The notes: generated by a model from the sequence alone, not told the origin. Counted from the first letter of the stretch, positions 33,926 through 42,252 are shown. The stretch is 64,000 nt of DNA from Streptomyces nojiriensis (GCF_017639205.1 NZ_CP071139.1:1488001-1552000), one strand, 5' to 3'. Numbers and translations are program-made.

Positions 33926-34180
33926 ATGGGGCGACGACGTACGCAGGCGGACCGGGACGCGATCACCATCGAGATCGGCTACGCCTTCGTCAGCGCCTGC
34001 TTCGCGGCCGCCCTCGCCTTCGGCGCGGTGTACGGGCCCGCGCTCGCGTTCTCCCTCCCCCCGTCGACGCGCGGCACCCTGGCCGTGGCGGGCGGGATCC
34101 TGGCGGCGGCGGTGTTCCTGCTCCGGATCACCCACGTGCTGCTCGGGTTCGCCCGCCGTCCGGAGAACGACGGGCGCTGA
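33926..34180 (+). CDS. Small two-helix membrane protein (DUF6332-like)
   Basis: An 84-residue protein starting MGRRRTQADRDAITIEIGYA, an N-terminus I associate with the Streptomyces DUF6332 family. Two helices are clear: about 16-37 (YAFVSACFAAALAFGAVYG) and about 48-72 (RGTLAVAGGILAAAVFLLRI). A GTG at 33893 would add 11 residues without improving the family match. The function is unknown. Confidence 0.78.
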   Translation: MGRRRTQADRDAITIEIGYAFVSACFAAALAFGAVYGPALAFSLPPSTRGTLAVAGGILAAAVFLLRITHVLLGFARRPENDGR

Positions 34181-34241
34181 CCACGGGCACCGCGAGGCGG
34201 CCTCGGTAGGGTCAGGGCCTAGACGATCACGGGGGTATGCG

Positions 34242-34553
34242 ATGCGGTTCGGTTCGACGGCGGTCGGTGCGGCGCTTCTCGCGGTGGCGCTGGCGGGGTT
34301 CACGGTCTCCTGCGACCTGGAGCCGGCCGCGCCGCCCATCGTGTCCGCACCCCCGGACGGGGGCGCGCTGGGCCCGTCGGATCCGAGCCCGTCGGCGCCC
34401 TCGCCGACCGGGGAGCCGATACCCCCCGTCAACCAGCCCGAGATCGTGGATCTCGATGGACCGCTCCTCCGAGCCCCGGCCGCTTACGCCGGATCGGCCG
34501 CGCCCCGCCGGTCCTCGACGTGGACGACGTGGAGTTCGGTGCCGTCCCGGTGA
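34242..34553 (+). CDS. Putative small lipoprotein
   Basis: A 103-residue precursor: a short positively charged start (MRFGS), a hydrophobic core (AVGAALLAVALAGF) and a lipobox-like TVSC at residues about 22-25, then an extracellular Pro/Ser/Gly-rich tail (SDPSPSAPSPTGEP). The last 25 residues (RSSTWTTWSSVPSR) change character and lie antisense to the next gene, so the true C-terminus may be shorter or the frame altered by divergence. It overlaps the convergent gene by 70 bases. The function is unknown. Confidence 0.6.
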   Translation: MRFGSTAVGAALLAVALAGFTVSCDLEPAAPPIVSAPPDGGALGPSDPSPSAPSPTGEPIPPVNQPEIVDLDGPLLRAPAAYAGSAAPRRSSTWTTWSSVPSR

Positions 34554-34882
34554 CGCTTGGAACGTCCGAAGAGCCCGACGGTGATCTCCGACTGATCCAC
34601 GGCCTCATCAGGGCCGACATAGGTGAGGACGTCGTTGTGGTGGCCGGTGACGACCCACCCTTCGGCGTCCTCGAGGTCGATCACCCCGAAGTCTCCTGCT
34701 GAAGATCCGGCATGCACCGGGCCGAACTCCCGCAGGATCGCGGTGGCTTGTTCAGCGAGCTCGCCGTCCGGAGCCATCAGCACGACACACGTCCCGTGCT
34801 CGAACAGCACCCAGGACTTGTGGGGGTCGGCGAGAAGCCGCTGCCAGACGTCCATCAGTATCTCGGTGTTCACGGCGGACAT
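34484..34882 (-). CDS. Conserved hypothetical protein
   Basis: A 132-residue soluble protein (MSAVNTEILMDVWQRLLADPHKSWVLFEHG), well balanced in composition and rich in conserved-looking segments: GTCVVLMAPDGELAEQATAI, AGDFGVIDLEDAEGWVVTGHHNDVLTYV, VHVEDRR. I do not recognise a named family, although similar proteins occur widely in Streptomyces. ATG 34927 would add 15 residues; 34882 fits the usual start. It might be an immunity or stress protein, but nothing in the neighbourhood supports a function. Confidence 0.75.
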   Translation of the reverse strand: MSAVNTEILMDVWQRLLADPHKSWVLFEHGTCVVLMAPDGELAEQATAILREFGPVHAGSSAGDFGVIDLEDAEGWVVTGHHNDVLTYVGPDEAVDQSEITVGLFGRSKRHRDGTELHVVHVEDRRGAADPA

Positions 34883-35006
34883 CATGCCGCAGAGCACTGA
34901 CACAGGATGCCGATCGACCGACGTCATGGCGGACGAAGGACTCGTGGACGTGTGGACGTGCCGGTACGACCCCCACGGAGCCGGCGGGTTCGCCGCCCTT
35001 CCGCCC

Positions 35007-35951
35007 TCAGCCGAGGGTGGCCGCGTACGTGGTCTGGGTGCGGTACTTCCATGTCGGGCCCGCGTTCCAGGGGTTGGGCATGACCGTGCTGGTCGCGTAC
35101 GCGTAGCCCGCGCCGCGGTCGAAGGCCGTGCGCAGGGTGGCGCGCATCGCCCCGGGGTCGGGGACGTCGTGGACCAGGTGCCAGAACGCCGTTCCGCTCG
35201 GGTCGAGTTCGGCGCCGGAGCGGTAGCCGGAGGGGTGGTCGAAGACGTTGCCGCCGAGCCAGCCGGCGCCGGTGTACGCGGCGTAGGTGTCCTCGAACGT
35301 GACGAAGATGTCCGCGGTGCGGTGGCCCGGCTCCAGGTAGCAGTCGGCTATGGCGGTGCCGGGGTTGTTGACGACGAGGTCGGGGGCGGCCGGGTCGGCG
35401 GCGTCCATCGTGTCCTGGACGTAGCGGCGCAGCTCGGCGTAGTAGTCGCGGGTGGCGTTGGCGGGGCCGCAGTCGCGGCTGACGACGTCGAAGAAGATGC
35501 CGTCGACGTGGAGGCGGCCGTCGGGGGTCTTGAGGTAGTTGTCGACGGAGGCCTTGGCCGCGGCGATGTCGCGGTTGCCGTGGTCGGTGTGGACGTAGCC
35601 GAGCACCCGGGTCTTCTCGCCGGTGGAGGTGGTGCGGGCGCGCAGCGCGTCGGCGCGGGCCCGCCAGGGGCCGTCGAACGGGGAGTCGCCGTTCCCCGGG
35701 TTCAGTACGACCACCGAGGGGGCCGGGGCGGTGGCGGTGAGGTCGGTCAGCATGGGGTCGTTCGCCCAGACGTACGCGGGGACGGCGATCTCCAGACCCC
35801 GCACGCCCGGCGTCCGGGGGGTGGGGGGCGGGGCGGGCGCCGGGGCGGCCGACCGGGGCGCGTCCCGTGCCGCGGCGATGATGGCGGGCGCCGACGCGGC
35901 CAGTAAGGCTGTGACCAGGGCGGCGTACAAGGCCTTCACGGCGCGAGGCAT
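35007..35951 (-). CDS. Secreted spherulation-specific family 4 protein
   Basis: A 314-residue exported protein. ATG 35951 follows GGAGGAAAC closely and starts a signal peptide (MPRAVKALYAALVTALLAASAPA). A Pro/Ala linker (about 35-52) precedes the domain GLEIAVPAYVWANDPML, which with VLNPGNG, GYVHTDHGNR and DGIFFDVVSRDCG marks the Spherulin-4 family. These are TIM-barrel proteins related to endo-alpha-1,4-polygalactosaminidases. It presumably cleaves an extracellular polysaccharide; the D/E residues in FFDVVS are candidates for catalysis. An in-frame extension upstream lacks conservation. Confidence 0.85.
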   Translation of the reverse strand: MPRAVKALYAALVTALLAASAPAIIAAARDAPRSAAPAPAPPPTPRTPGVRGLEIAVPAYVWANDPMLTDLTATAPAPSVVVLNPGNGDSPFDGPWRARADALRARTTSTGEKTRVLGYVHTDHGNRDIAAAKASVDNYLKTPDGRLHVDGIFFDVVSRDCGPANATRDYYAELRRYVQDTMDAADPAAPDLVVNNPGTAIADCYLEPGHRTADIFVTFEDTYAAYTGAGWLGGNVFDHPSGYRSGAELDPSGTAFWHLVHDVPDPGAMRATLRTAFDRGAGYAYATSTVMPNPWNAGPTWKYRTQTTYAATLG

Positions 35952-36120
35952 GAACGTTTCCTCCGGCGGCGGCAGGGGGGCGACCCGAGGAACACTAGAC
36001 GGGCGGCCCATCGTCCAAGGCTGAACCGCCCGCATTCGCATGAGGAACAGAAGAGCGAGCCATCCCCTCATCACGTGAATCTCCGGGATCTCCACAGCGG
36101 TCCGCGTCACCGCCCTCCCG

Positions 36121-36819
36121 TCATACGGCCGGCAGTCCGACCCCGTGCGCCAGCTGGTCGGCGGCGTGCGCGAAGAAGGCGGTGCGGTCCTCGACGACCC
36201 GGTTGAACTGGCCGAACAGTTCGAAGGACACCAGCCCGACCAGCTGGGCCCAGGCAGCGACCAGAGCGGCGGTGACCGCCGGGGGCAGGCCCTCGGCGAA
36301 GTCGGCGGTCATCCGGTCGGCCTCGGGGCGCAGTGCGGGCGGCAGCGGCGGGAGGGCGAGGCCGGGGCCCTCGTAGGCGGCACGGAGGATGCCGATGAAG
36401 GCATTGCCGACGCGGGAGGCCGGGCCGACGGTGTCGATGGGGGCGCTGTATCCGGGGACCGGAGAGCCGTAGATGAGGGCGTACTCGTGCGGGTGCTCCA
36501 GCGCCCAGGAGCGGACGGCCTCGCAGACCGCGATCCAGCGGGCGCGGGGCGTGGCCCCGGCGGCGCGGGCGCGGGCGTCGGCCACCTCGGCGGCCGCGCC
36601 GACGCTGTCGTACGCGTCGATGATGAGGGCGGTGAGCAGTTCGTCCCGGCTGGGGAAGTATCGGTAGAGGGCGGAGGAGACCATGCCCAGCTCGCGGGCG
36701 ACGGCGCGCAGGGAGAGTTTGGCGGCGCCATCGGCCGCGAGCATGCGGCGCGCCTCGTCCTTGATGGCGGCGGTGACCTCGATACGGGCCCGCTCCCTGG
36801 CCCCTCGCACGGTGTTCAT
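36121..36819 (-). CDS. TetR/AcrR family regulator
   Basis: A 232-residue regulator. The N-terminal HTH (about 12-58) reads KDEARRMLAADGAAKLSLRAVARELGMVSSALYRYFPSRDELLTALI, a textbook TetR sequence. The ligand domain includes HPHEYALIYGSPVPGY, characteristic of the subgroup with a WHG or TetR_C_13-like domain. It is divergent from a deazaflavin-dependent oxidoreductase gene across 156 bases holding two AGAGC/GCTCT palindromes, its probable operators. Confidence 0.9.
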   Translation of the reverse strand: MNTVRGARERARIEVTAAIKDEARRMLAADGAAKLSLRAVARELGMVSSALYRYFPSRDELLTALIIDAYDSVGAAAEVADARARAAGATPRARWIAVCEAVRSWALEHPHEYALIYGSPVPGYSAPIDTVGPASRVGNAFIGILRAAYEGPGLALPPLPPALRPEADRMTADFAEGLPPAVTAALVAAWAQLVGLVSFELFGQFNRVVEDRTAFFAHAADQLAHGVGLPAV

Positions 36820-36880
36820 GCGGGTCAGTGTGCCATGCGAACGGAGCACTGCCCAGGAAACGGATTGCCGCTCTATTTCG

Positions 36881-36893
36881 AGAGCACTGCTCT
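36881..36893. promoter_or_regulatory. Operator-like palindrome 1 (TetR/deazaflavin reductase region)
   Basis: AGAGCACTGCTCT, a perfect 13-base palindrome with central C, 62 bases from the TetR start and 83 bases from the oxidoreductase start. It shares AGAGC/GCTCT with the site at 36932-36946. Confidence 0.6.
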
Positions 36894-36931
36894 TGTTTCG
36901 GCGCATCGATCCGTGCACACTGTTCTCAAGC

Positions 36932-36946
36932 GAGAGCAGCGCTCTC
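36932..36946. promoter_or_regulatory. Operator-like palindrome 2 (TetR/deazaflavin reductase region)
   Basis: GAGAGC-AGC-GCTCTC, perfect 6-base arms, 30 bases from the oxidoreductase start. Two copies of the same symmetry between divergent genes point to repression by the adjacent TetR protein. Confidence 0.6.
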
Positions 36947-36975
36947 TCATTGAAGAAGCGGCCCCGGAGGTCACG

Positions 36976-37434
36976 ATGAACGCGCCCACTCCGTACTACG
37001 CCCAGGCCACCCCGTTCGAGACCCGCTTCAACTCGCTCTTCGGCAAGCTGGCCCGCTTCGGCCTCAGCCTGGCGGGCAGCGCCGAGCTGTCGGTACGCGG
37101 CCGCAAGTCCGGCGAGATGCAGCGGATCCCGGTCAACCCGCACACCTACGAGGGCGCCCAGTACCTGGTCTCGGCCCGCGGCCACTCCCAGTGGGTCCGC
37201 AACATGCGGGTGGCGGGCGGCGGCGAGCTGCGCGTGGGGCGCAAGGTGCGCGCGTTCACCGTCGCCGAGATCACCGACCCGGTGCTGAAGGCCGACATCC
37301 TGCGCGCCTACCTGGAGAAGTGGGGCTGGGAGGTCAACCGGTTCTTCCAGGGGGTCACCGCCAAGTCCTCCGATGCCGAACTGCGGGCGGCCGCGGGCGA
37401 CCACCCGGTTTTCCGGATCACCGTCTCCGGCTGA
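36976..37434 (+). CDS. Deazaflavin (F420)-dependent nitroreductase family protein
   Basis: A 152-residue Ddn-like split beta-barrel protein: RFNSLFGKLARFGLSLAG, then ELSVRGRKSGEMQRIPVNP (the G-R-K-S-G motif that binds the F420 phosphate/tail in this family), YLVSARGHSQWVRNMR and FRITVS at the end. Mycobacterial Ddn reduces quinones and activates nitroimidazoles with F420H2. The physiological substrate here is unknown. ATG 36976 has GGAGG six bases away. It is divergently controlled with a TetR gene. Confidence 0.92.
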   Translation: MNAPTPYYAQATPFETRFNSLFGKLARFGLSLAGSAELSVRGRKSGEMQRIPVNPHTYEGAQYLVSARGHSQWVRNMRVAGGGELRVGRKVRAFTVAEITDPVLKADILRAYLEKWGWEVNRFFQGVTAKSSDAELRAAAGDHPVFRITVSG

Positions 37435-37507
37435 CCTCGTGGACGGCCGGTCCTGTCGGCGGCGGACCCCGTGGACGGCGGCCGCGCCCGCCCGTAGCCG
37501 GTCGCGC

Positions 37508-37915
37508 TCAGCCGAACGGCCGGCGCAGCCGCTCCCCCAGCCGCTCCCCCAGGTGGTGACGCCACAGCCAGAGCGGCAGCTCCCGGTGCGGCACGAAGGA
37601 CCACAGGTCGTCGTCGGCCTCGTTGCCGCGGGGGCAGCCCCGCAGCAGTTCCAGACAGCGGCGGTCCACCGTGCGGTGGAGCCGCGCGACGTGCGCCAGG
37701 GCGATGACCCCCTGCCGGCGGACCTCCCGGTCCGCCGACTCCAACGCCCTCGCGACCACGGGGAGCACGGCCTCGGGGTCGGCGTGGTCGAGGGCGAGCC
37801 CGATCACCGCCACCCCGGCCTCCGGCTCGCCGCGCCGGAGGGCCGCGAGGACGAGCTCCGGCCGGTCCGTACCCGTACCCGTACCGTCGTCCGTGCCTTC
37901 GCCGCCCCCGTGCAC
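37508..37915 (-). CDS. HEAT-repeat-like protein
   Basis: A 135-residue helical protein. GTG 37915 gives VHGGGEGTDDGT, a short disordered start, then paired helices: PELVLAALRRGEPEAGVAVIGLALDHA, PEAVLPVVARALESADREVRRQGVIALAHVARLH, with the HEAT spacing. The C-terminal segment NEADDDLWSFVPHRELPLWLWRHH is a conserved tail. It starts 8 bases beyond the stop of the geranylgeranyl reductase-type gene and is surely co-transcribed with it. The function is unknown, probably a small binding scaffold. Confidence 0.75.
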   Translation of the reverse strand: MHGGGEGTDDGTGTGTDRPELVLAALRRGEPEAGVAVIGLALDHADPEAVLPVVARALESADREVRRQGVIALAHVARLHRTVDRRCLELLRGCPRGNEADDDLWSFVPHRELPLWLWRHHLGERLGERLRRPFG

Positions 37916-37923
37916 GACGCCCT

Positions 37924-39294
37924 CTAACCCTTGCTGCCGCTGCCGCTGCGGGCCGCCGCCTGCCGGGCGTCCATCATGTGCAGCGCCTTGCGGGCCAGCG
38001 GGTACGTACGCACCAGCTCGGCCAGCGTCGTCGAGCCCCGCGTGATCCGGGCGAACGCCCGCCACGCCGGACCGAAGCCGGTGATCGCCGCGTGCAGCAT
38101 CCGCGGCCGGACCTCGAAGAGGTTCAGCATCCGCTTGCCGACCCCCATCTCCACGCCCAGTCCGGCCTTCACCGCGAAGGCGTAGTTGAGGGCCTGGCGG
38201 CGCGCGTCCACGGCGTCCTGCGCCTCGGAGATCTTCACCGCCCACTCCCCCGCCAGCCGCCCGGAGCGCAGCGCGAAGGAGATGCCCTCCCTGGTCCACG
38301 GCTCCAGCAGTCCGGCCGCGTCGCCCGCCACCAGCACCCGGCCGCGCGAGAGCGGCGAATCGGGCTTGCGGCAGCGGGTCAGGTGCCCGGAGGAGACGGC
38401 CGGTTCGAAGCCGGCGAGTCCGAGCCGGGCGATGAAATCGTCCAGGTAGCGCTTGGTCGCGGCGCCCTCGCCCTTGGCCGAGATGACCCCGACGGTCAGG
38501 GTGTCGCCCTTGGGGAAGACCCAGCCGTAACTGCCGGGCAGCGGGCCCCAGTCGATCAGCACCCGCCCCTTCCAGTCCTCGGCCACCGTCTCGGGGACGG
38601 GGATCTCCGCCTCCAGGCCCAGGTCCACCTGGTCCATCTCCACCCCGACGTGCGCGCCGATCCGGCTCGCGCTGCCGTCCGCGCCGACCACCGCGCGGGC
38701 CAGCACGGTCTCCCCGTCGGCGAGCACCACGGCGACGGTGCGCCGGTCGGGAACGGCCGCCCCGTGCTGTTCGACGCGGGCCACGGCCGTACCCGTACGG
38801 ACGGTGGCGCCGGCCTTCTCCGCCTCGGCGACCAGGCCGGCGTCGAACTCCGGGCGGTTGATGAGCCCGAACAGCATGTGCTTCGAGCGCCGGGTGCGGG
38901 TCAGCTTCCCGTCCATCGAGAAGGTGACCGCGTGGATGCGGTCCTTGAGGGGCAGCACGAAGCCCGGGGGCAGGGCGTCGCGCGAGGGGCCGATGATGCC
39001 GCCGCCGCAGGTCTTGTAGCGGGGCAGCTCGGCCTTCTCCAGCAGCAGGACGCGCCGCCCGGCCGTCGCCGCCGCGTACGCGGCGGAGGACCCGGCAGGT
39101 CCCGCCCCGACCACGACCACGTCCCACACCTCACCGGTCTCCCCGGCCGCCCCGTCGCCCGCCCGCTGGGCGTCCTGCCCCGTGCCCGTGCCCACGCCTG
39201 CGTCTGCACCCGCGTCCGCGTCCATGCCCGCTCCTGCGTCCGTGCCCGCGCCTGCGCCTGCGTCTGCGTCGCGTACGTCGTCGTCGCTGCTCAC
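37924..39294 (-). CDS. Geranylgeranyl reductase family FAD oxidoreductase
   Basis: A 456-residue flavoprotein. After an N-terminal stretch of about 60 residues made of Asp/Ala/Gly/Thr repeats (DADAGAGAGTDAGAGMDADA) the FAD fold begins: VVVVGAGPAGSSAAYAAA, RYKTCGGGIIGPS with conserved Cys, VVGADGSASRIG, and VLVAGDAAGLLEPWTREGI. This family reduces isoprenoid chains (menaquinone or polyprenyl side chains). GTG 39294 follows AGGAGCAGCAACACATC. Later starts, such as the ATG in MDADAGADAGVG, would remove part of the repeat. It forms an operon with the HEAT-repeat gene. Confidence 0.9.
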   Translation of the reverse strand: MSSDDDVRDADAGAGAGTDAGAGMDADAGADAGVGTGTGQDAQRAGDGAAGETGEVWDVVVVGAGPAGSSAAYAAATAGRRVLLLEKAELPRYKTCGGGIIGPSRDALPPGFVLPLKDRIHAVTFSMDGKLTRTRRSKHMLFGLINRPEFDAGLVAEAEKAGATVRTGTAVARVEQHGAAVPDRRTVAVVLADGETVLARAVVGADGSASRIGAHVGVEMDQVDLGLEAEIPVPETVAEDWKGRVLIDWGPLPGSYGWVFPKGDTLTVGVISAKGEGAATKRYLDDFIARLGLAGFEPAVSSGHLTRCRKPDSPLSRGRVLVAGDAAGLLEPWTREGISFALRSGRLAGEWAVKISEAQDAVDARRQALNYAFAVKAGLGVEMGVGKRMLNLFEVRPRMLHAAITGFGPAWRAFARITRGSTTLAELVRTYPLARKALHMMDARQAAARSGSGSKG

Positions 39295-39474
39295 GATGTG
39301 TTGCTGCTCCTGATCACCCGGTTGCTCCGATGCCGGGGAAATCCTACGGCGAGACACCGCCCGGTCCCGCTGTGCGAGGATCAAGACTGTCTTTCGCCGT
39401 ACCCGGCATACGCACACCCGCGGATGCGGGTGGCGTACACGGAGAACAACGTCGCACCCAAAAGGAGCGTGCCC

Positions 39475-40839
39475 ATGTCCCAGAATCCGATCGCCGAGAC
39501 CATCGCCTCGCTGATGCCCCGCGCCAAGCAGGAGCTGACCGAGCTGGTGGCCTTCCAGTCGGTGGCGGACTGGGCGCAGTTCCCCAAGAGCGAGAGCGAG
39601 GCCGCCGCGAACTGGGTGGCCGACGCCCTGCGCGTCGAGGGCTTCCAGGACGTGGCGCTGCTCGACACCCCCGACGGCACCCAGTCGGTCTACGGCTTCC
39701 TGCCCGGCCCCGAGGGCGCGCCGACCGTGCTGCTCTACGCGCACTACGACGTCCAGCCGCCGCTCGACGACGCGGCCTGGACCTCCCCGGCCTTCGAGCT
39801 GACCGAGCGCGACGGCCGCTGGTACGGGCGCGGCTCGGCCGACTGCAAGGGCGGGTTCATCATGCACCTGCTGGCGCTGCGCGCGCTGAAGGCCAACGGC
39901 GGTGTGCCCGTGAGCGTGAAGGTGATCGTCGAGGGCTCGGAGGAGCAGGGCACCGGCGGCCTCCAGCAGTACGCCGAGGCGCACCCGGAGCTGCTGGCCG
40001 CCGACACCATCGTCATCGGCGACGCGGGCAACTTCCGCCTCGGCCTGCCGACGGTGACGGCCACCCTGCGCGGCATGTGCCTGGTCAAGGTGAAGATCGA
40101 CACGCTGGGCGGCAACCTGCACTCGGGCATGTTCGGCGGCGCCGCCCCCGACGCGCTTGCCGCGCTGATCCGCGTACTCGACTCGCTGCGCGCGGCGGAC
40201 GGTTCGACGACCGTGGACGGGCTGGCCTCGGACGAGGTGTGGGACGGTCTGCAGTACCCGGAGGCGGACTTCCGCGCCGACGCGAAGGTCCTGGACGGGG
40301 TCGAGCTCATCGGCGAGGGCACGATCGCGGACCGGCTGTGGGCCCGCCCGGCCGTCACGGTCCTCGGCATCGACTGCCCGCCGGTGGTCGGCGCGACGCC
40401 GTCCGTGCACGCGAGCGCCGGCGCTCTTATCAGCCTGCGGGTGCCGCCGGGCGTGGACACCGCGGCGGCCGTCAAGCTGCTGCAGGCCCACCTGGAGGCG
40501 CACACCCCGTGGAAGGCGCGCCTCGAGCTCGAGGTCGTCGGCCAGGGCCAGCCGTTCCAGGCGGACACCGACAGTCCGGCGTACGCGTCGATGCGCACGG
40601 CCCTGGAGGCCGCCTACCCCGGCCAGGAGATGCAGATCAGCGGCATGGGCGGGTCGATCCCGCTGTGCAACACGCTGACGTCCCTGTACCCGGAGGCGGA
40701 GATGCTGCTGATCGGGCTGAGCGAGCCGGAGGCGCAGATCCACGCGGTCAACGAGAGCGTGTCGCCGCAGGAGCTGGAGCGCCTGTCGGTGGCGGAGGCC
40801 CTCTTCCTCGTCAACTACGCGGAGTCCAAGCGCGCCTGA
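39475..40839 (+). CDS. M20-family dipeptidase
   Basis: A 454-residue metallopeptidase. Metal ligands are visible in LLYAHYDVQPP (His, Asp), RGSADCKGGF (Asp), EGSEEQGTGG (catalytic and ligand Glu) and near the C-terminus QIHAVNESVS (His). The lid/dimerisation domain is in the middle (LVKVKIDTLGGNLHSGMFGGAAPD). The length and motifs match carnosinase/DapE-like cytosolic dipeptidases, which hydrolyse short peptides with Zn2+. AAAGGAG precedes the ATG. It is divergent from the reductase gene, 180 bases apart. Confidence 0.93.
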   Translation: MSQNPIAETIASLMPRAKQELTELVAFQSVADWAQFPKSESEAAANWVADALRVEGFQDVALLDTPDGTQSVYGFLPGPEGAPTVLLYAHYDVQPPLDDAAWTSPAFELTERDGRWYGRGSADCKGGFIMHLLALRALKANGGVPVSVKVIVEGSEEQGTGGLQQYAEAHPELLAADTIVIGDAGNFRLGLPTVTATLRGMCLVKVKIDTLGGNLHSGMFGGAAPDALAALIRVLDSLRAADGSTTVDGLASDEVWDGLQYPEADFRADAKVLDGVELIGEGTIADRLWARPAVTVLGIDCPPVVGATPSVHASAGALISLRVPPGVDTAAAVKLLQAHLEAHTPWKARLELEVVGQGQPFQADTDSPAYASMRTALEAAYPGQEMQISGMGGSIPLCNTLTSLYPEAEMLLIGLSEPEAQIHAVNESVSPQELERLSVAEALFLVNYAESKRA

Positions 40840-41021
40840 CCTCCGGGGTGCGTCCTTCCGATCTTCGGATCGTCGGTCGGGACGTGCGGGAAGCCGAGTT
40901 CGGGGACGAGCCGGCCTCCGGCCCGGGCCCTGTGTGCCGCGGCCTGCTCCGGGCGCCGGTGCTGAAGGTGGCGCGCCAGGTGCGCAGGCCGGTCGGCATC
41001 GTGTCGCTCCGGGTGATGGAC

Positions 41022-41053
41022 GGCCGCCGCTCACTTCGGGAGTGGCGGCGGCC
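41022..41053. terminator. Hairpin between convergent M20 peptidase and P450 genes
   Basis: Inverted repeat GGCCGCCGC(T)CAC / GTGGCGGCGGCC with a short loop, near the end of the P450 gene and downstream of the peptidase gene. It probably terminates both transcripts. It shares CACTTCGGGAGTGGC with the hairpin at 5217-5249. The rest of 40840-41061 holds no gene. Confidence 0.65.
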
Positions 41054-41061
41054 TGCCGTGC

Positions 41062-42252
41062 CTACGCGCGCGGCCGCGCGGTCTTGTACTCCACCGGCAG
41101 CTCGAGCAGGCCTCGGGCACGCAGGGATGGTCGCCACCGGGGTTCGGGCTCGGCCAGGGTCAGGCTGCTGAACCGCTCGAGGAGTGCGGCCAGCGCGATC
41201 TCGACCTCGGCCCGGGCCAGTGGTGCGCCCAGGCAGTAGTGGATGCCGTGGCCCAGTGCCAGGTGCCCGGAGGCGTCGCGGTCGACGTCGAGCTGCTCGG
41301 GGTGGGAGAAGCGGGCGGGATCGCGGTTGGCCGCGGACAGCGACAGCAGGACGGTTTCCCCGGCAGGGACGGACACGTCCCCGATCGTCACGTCCTCGGT
41401 GGGGAAGCGGCGGATCGCCAGAAGCGCCGGCCCCTCGTAGCGCGCCAGTTCCTCGACTGCCTCGGGGAGCTTCGACGGGTCCGTACGGAGGCGTGCCAGC
41501 TGTTCGGGATGGCTCAGGAGCGCGTGTACGGCGTTTCCGATGAGCTGGACGGTGTTCTCGTATCCGGCGCCGAGGATGAGGAAGGCGAGCGACGTCAGTT
41601 CGTCCTCGCTGAGCCGGTCGCCATCGCTGTCCCGGACCGTGATCAGGTCGGAGAGCAGGTCGTCGGCGGGGTGCCGGCGCTTGTGCGCGATGAGCTCGGT
41701 GAAGAAGGCGAGCATGGCGCCGACGGCCTGCTTGGCGGCCTGCGGCCGGCTGGGGTCCGGTGCTATCAGCTCGTCGGTCCAGGCGCGGAAGTCCTTGCGG
41801 TGGTCGTCCGGGATCCCGAGGAGGTCGCAGATGACGGTGATCGGCAGCGGGGCGGCGTATGCGGCGATGAGGTCGGTTCGGCCCTCCGCGCCGAGCACGT
41901 CCAGCAGTCCGTCCGCGGTCCGCCGGATCGGGGCGCGCAGCGCGTCCACGCGGCGGGGTGTGAAGGCGCGGCTGACGAGCTTGCGAATGCGGGTGTGGTC
42001 GGGGGGATCCATGTTCAGGAGGTTGGCGTCAAGGGCCGGCGGCAGGGACAAGCCGCGGTACGAGCCTTCTGCGGCGTTGGTCTTGTCGAGGGAGAGCCGT
42101 GGATCCGCAAGGGCTGAGCGTACGTCGTCGTACCGGGTGACAAGCCATGCCGGTTCGCCTGTGGGCCCTGCGATGCGCTGTACCGGCGCAGTGTCACGCA
42201 GGTGCCGGTACGCATCGTGCGGGTGCTTCATGAGGTCGCCCTGTAGATCCAT
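41062..42252 (-). CDS. Cytochrome P450, CYP107-like
   Basis: A 396-residue soluble P450. The haem loop is LALGHGIHYCLGAPLARAE, with the Cys ligand near 345 and the usual Phe seven residues before replaced by Leu. The K-helix ExxR motif is in VEELARYEGP, and the oxygen-binding I-helix reads ILGAGYENTV near 235-242. In the common motif AG(H/F)ETT the first Thr follows the acid; here it is Asn, with Thr next. FTPRRVDALR and RRFPTEDVTIGDVSVPAG also fit. The CYP107 type hydroxylates macrolides and other secondary metabolites; no cluster is nearby. Redox partners are not adjacent. Confidence 0.9.
   Translation of the reverse strand: MDLQGDLMKHPHDAYRHLRDTAPVQRIAGPTGEPAWLVTRYDDVRSALADPRLSLDKTNAAEGSYRGLSLPPALDANLLNMDPPDHTRIRKLVSRAFTPRRVDALRAPIRRTADGLLDVLGAEGRTDLIAAYAAPLPITVICDLLGIPDDHRKDFRAWTDELIAPDPSRPQAAKQAVGAMLAFFTELIAHKRRHPADDLLSDLITVRDSDGDRLSEDELTSLAFLILGAGYENTVQLIGNAVHALLSHPEQLARLRTDPSKLPEAVEELARYEGPALLAIRRFPTEDVTIGDVSVPAGETVLLSLSAANRDPARFSHPEQLDVDRDASGHLALGHGIHYCLGAPLARAEVEIALAALLERFSSLTLAEPEPRWRPSLRARGLLELPVEYKTARPRA

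Noticed and set aside
32416..33969. Long N-terminal extension of the AlkB frame
   Set aside because: The extension is antisense to the mycothiol-dependent enzyme gene and lacks AlkB features; the core starts at 33075.
37924..41034. Thousand-residue minus-strand frame including the geranylgeranyl reductase
   Set aside because: The upstream part is antisense to the M20 peptidase and rich in Arg/His; the real protein starts at 39294.
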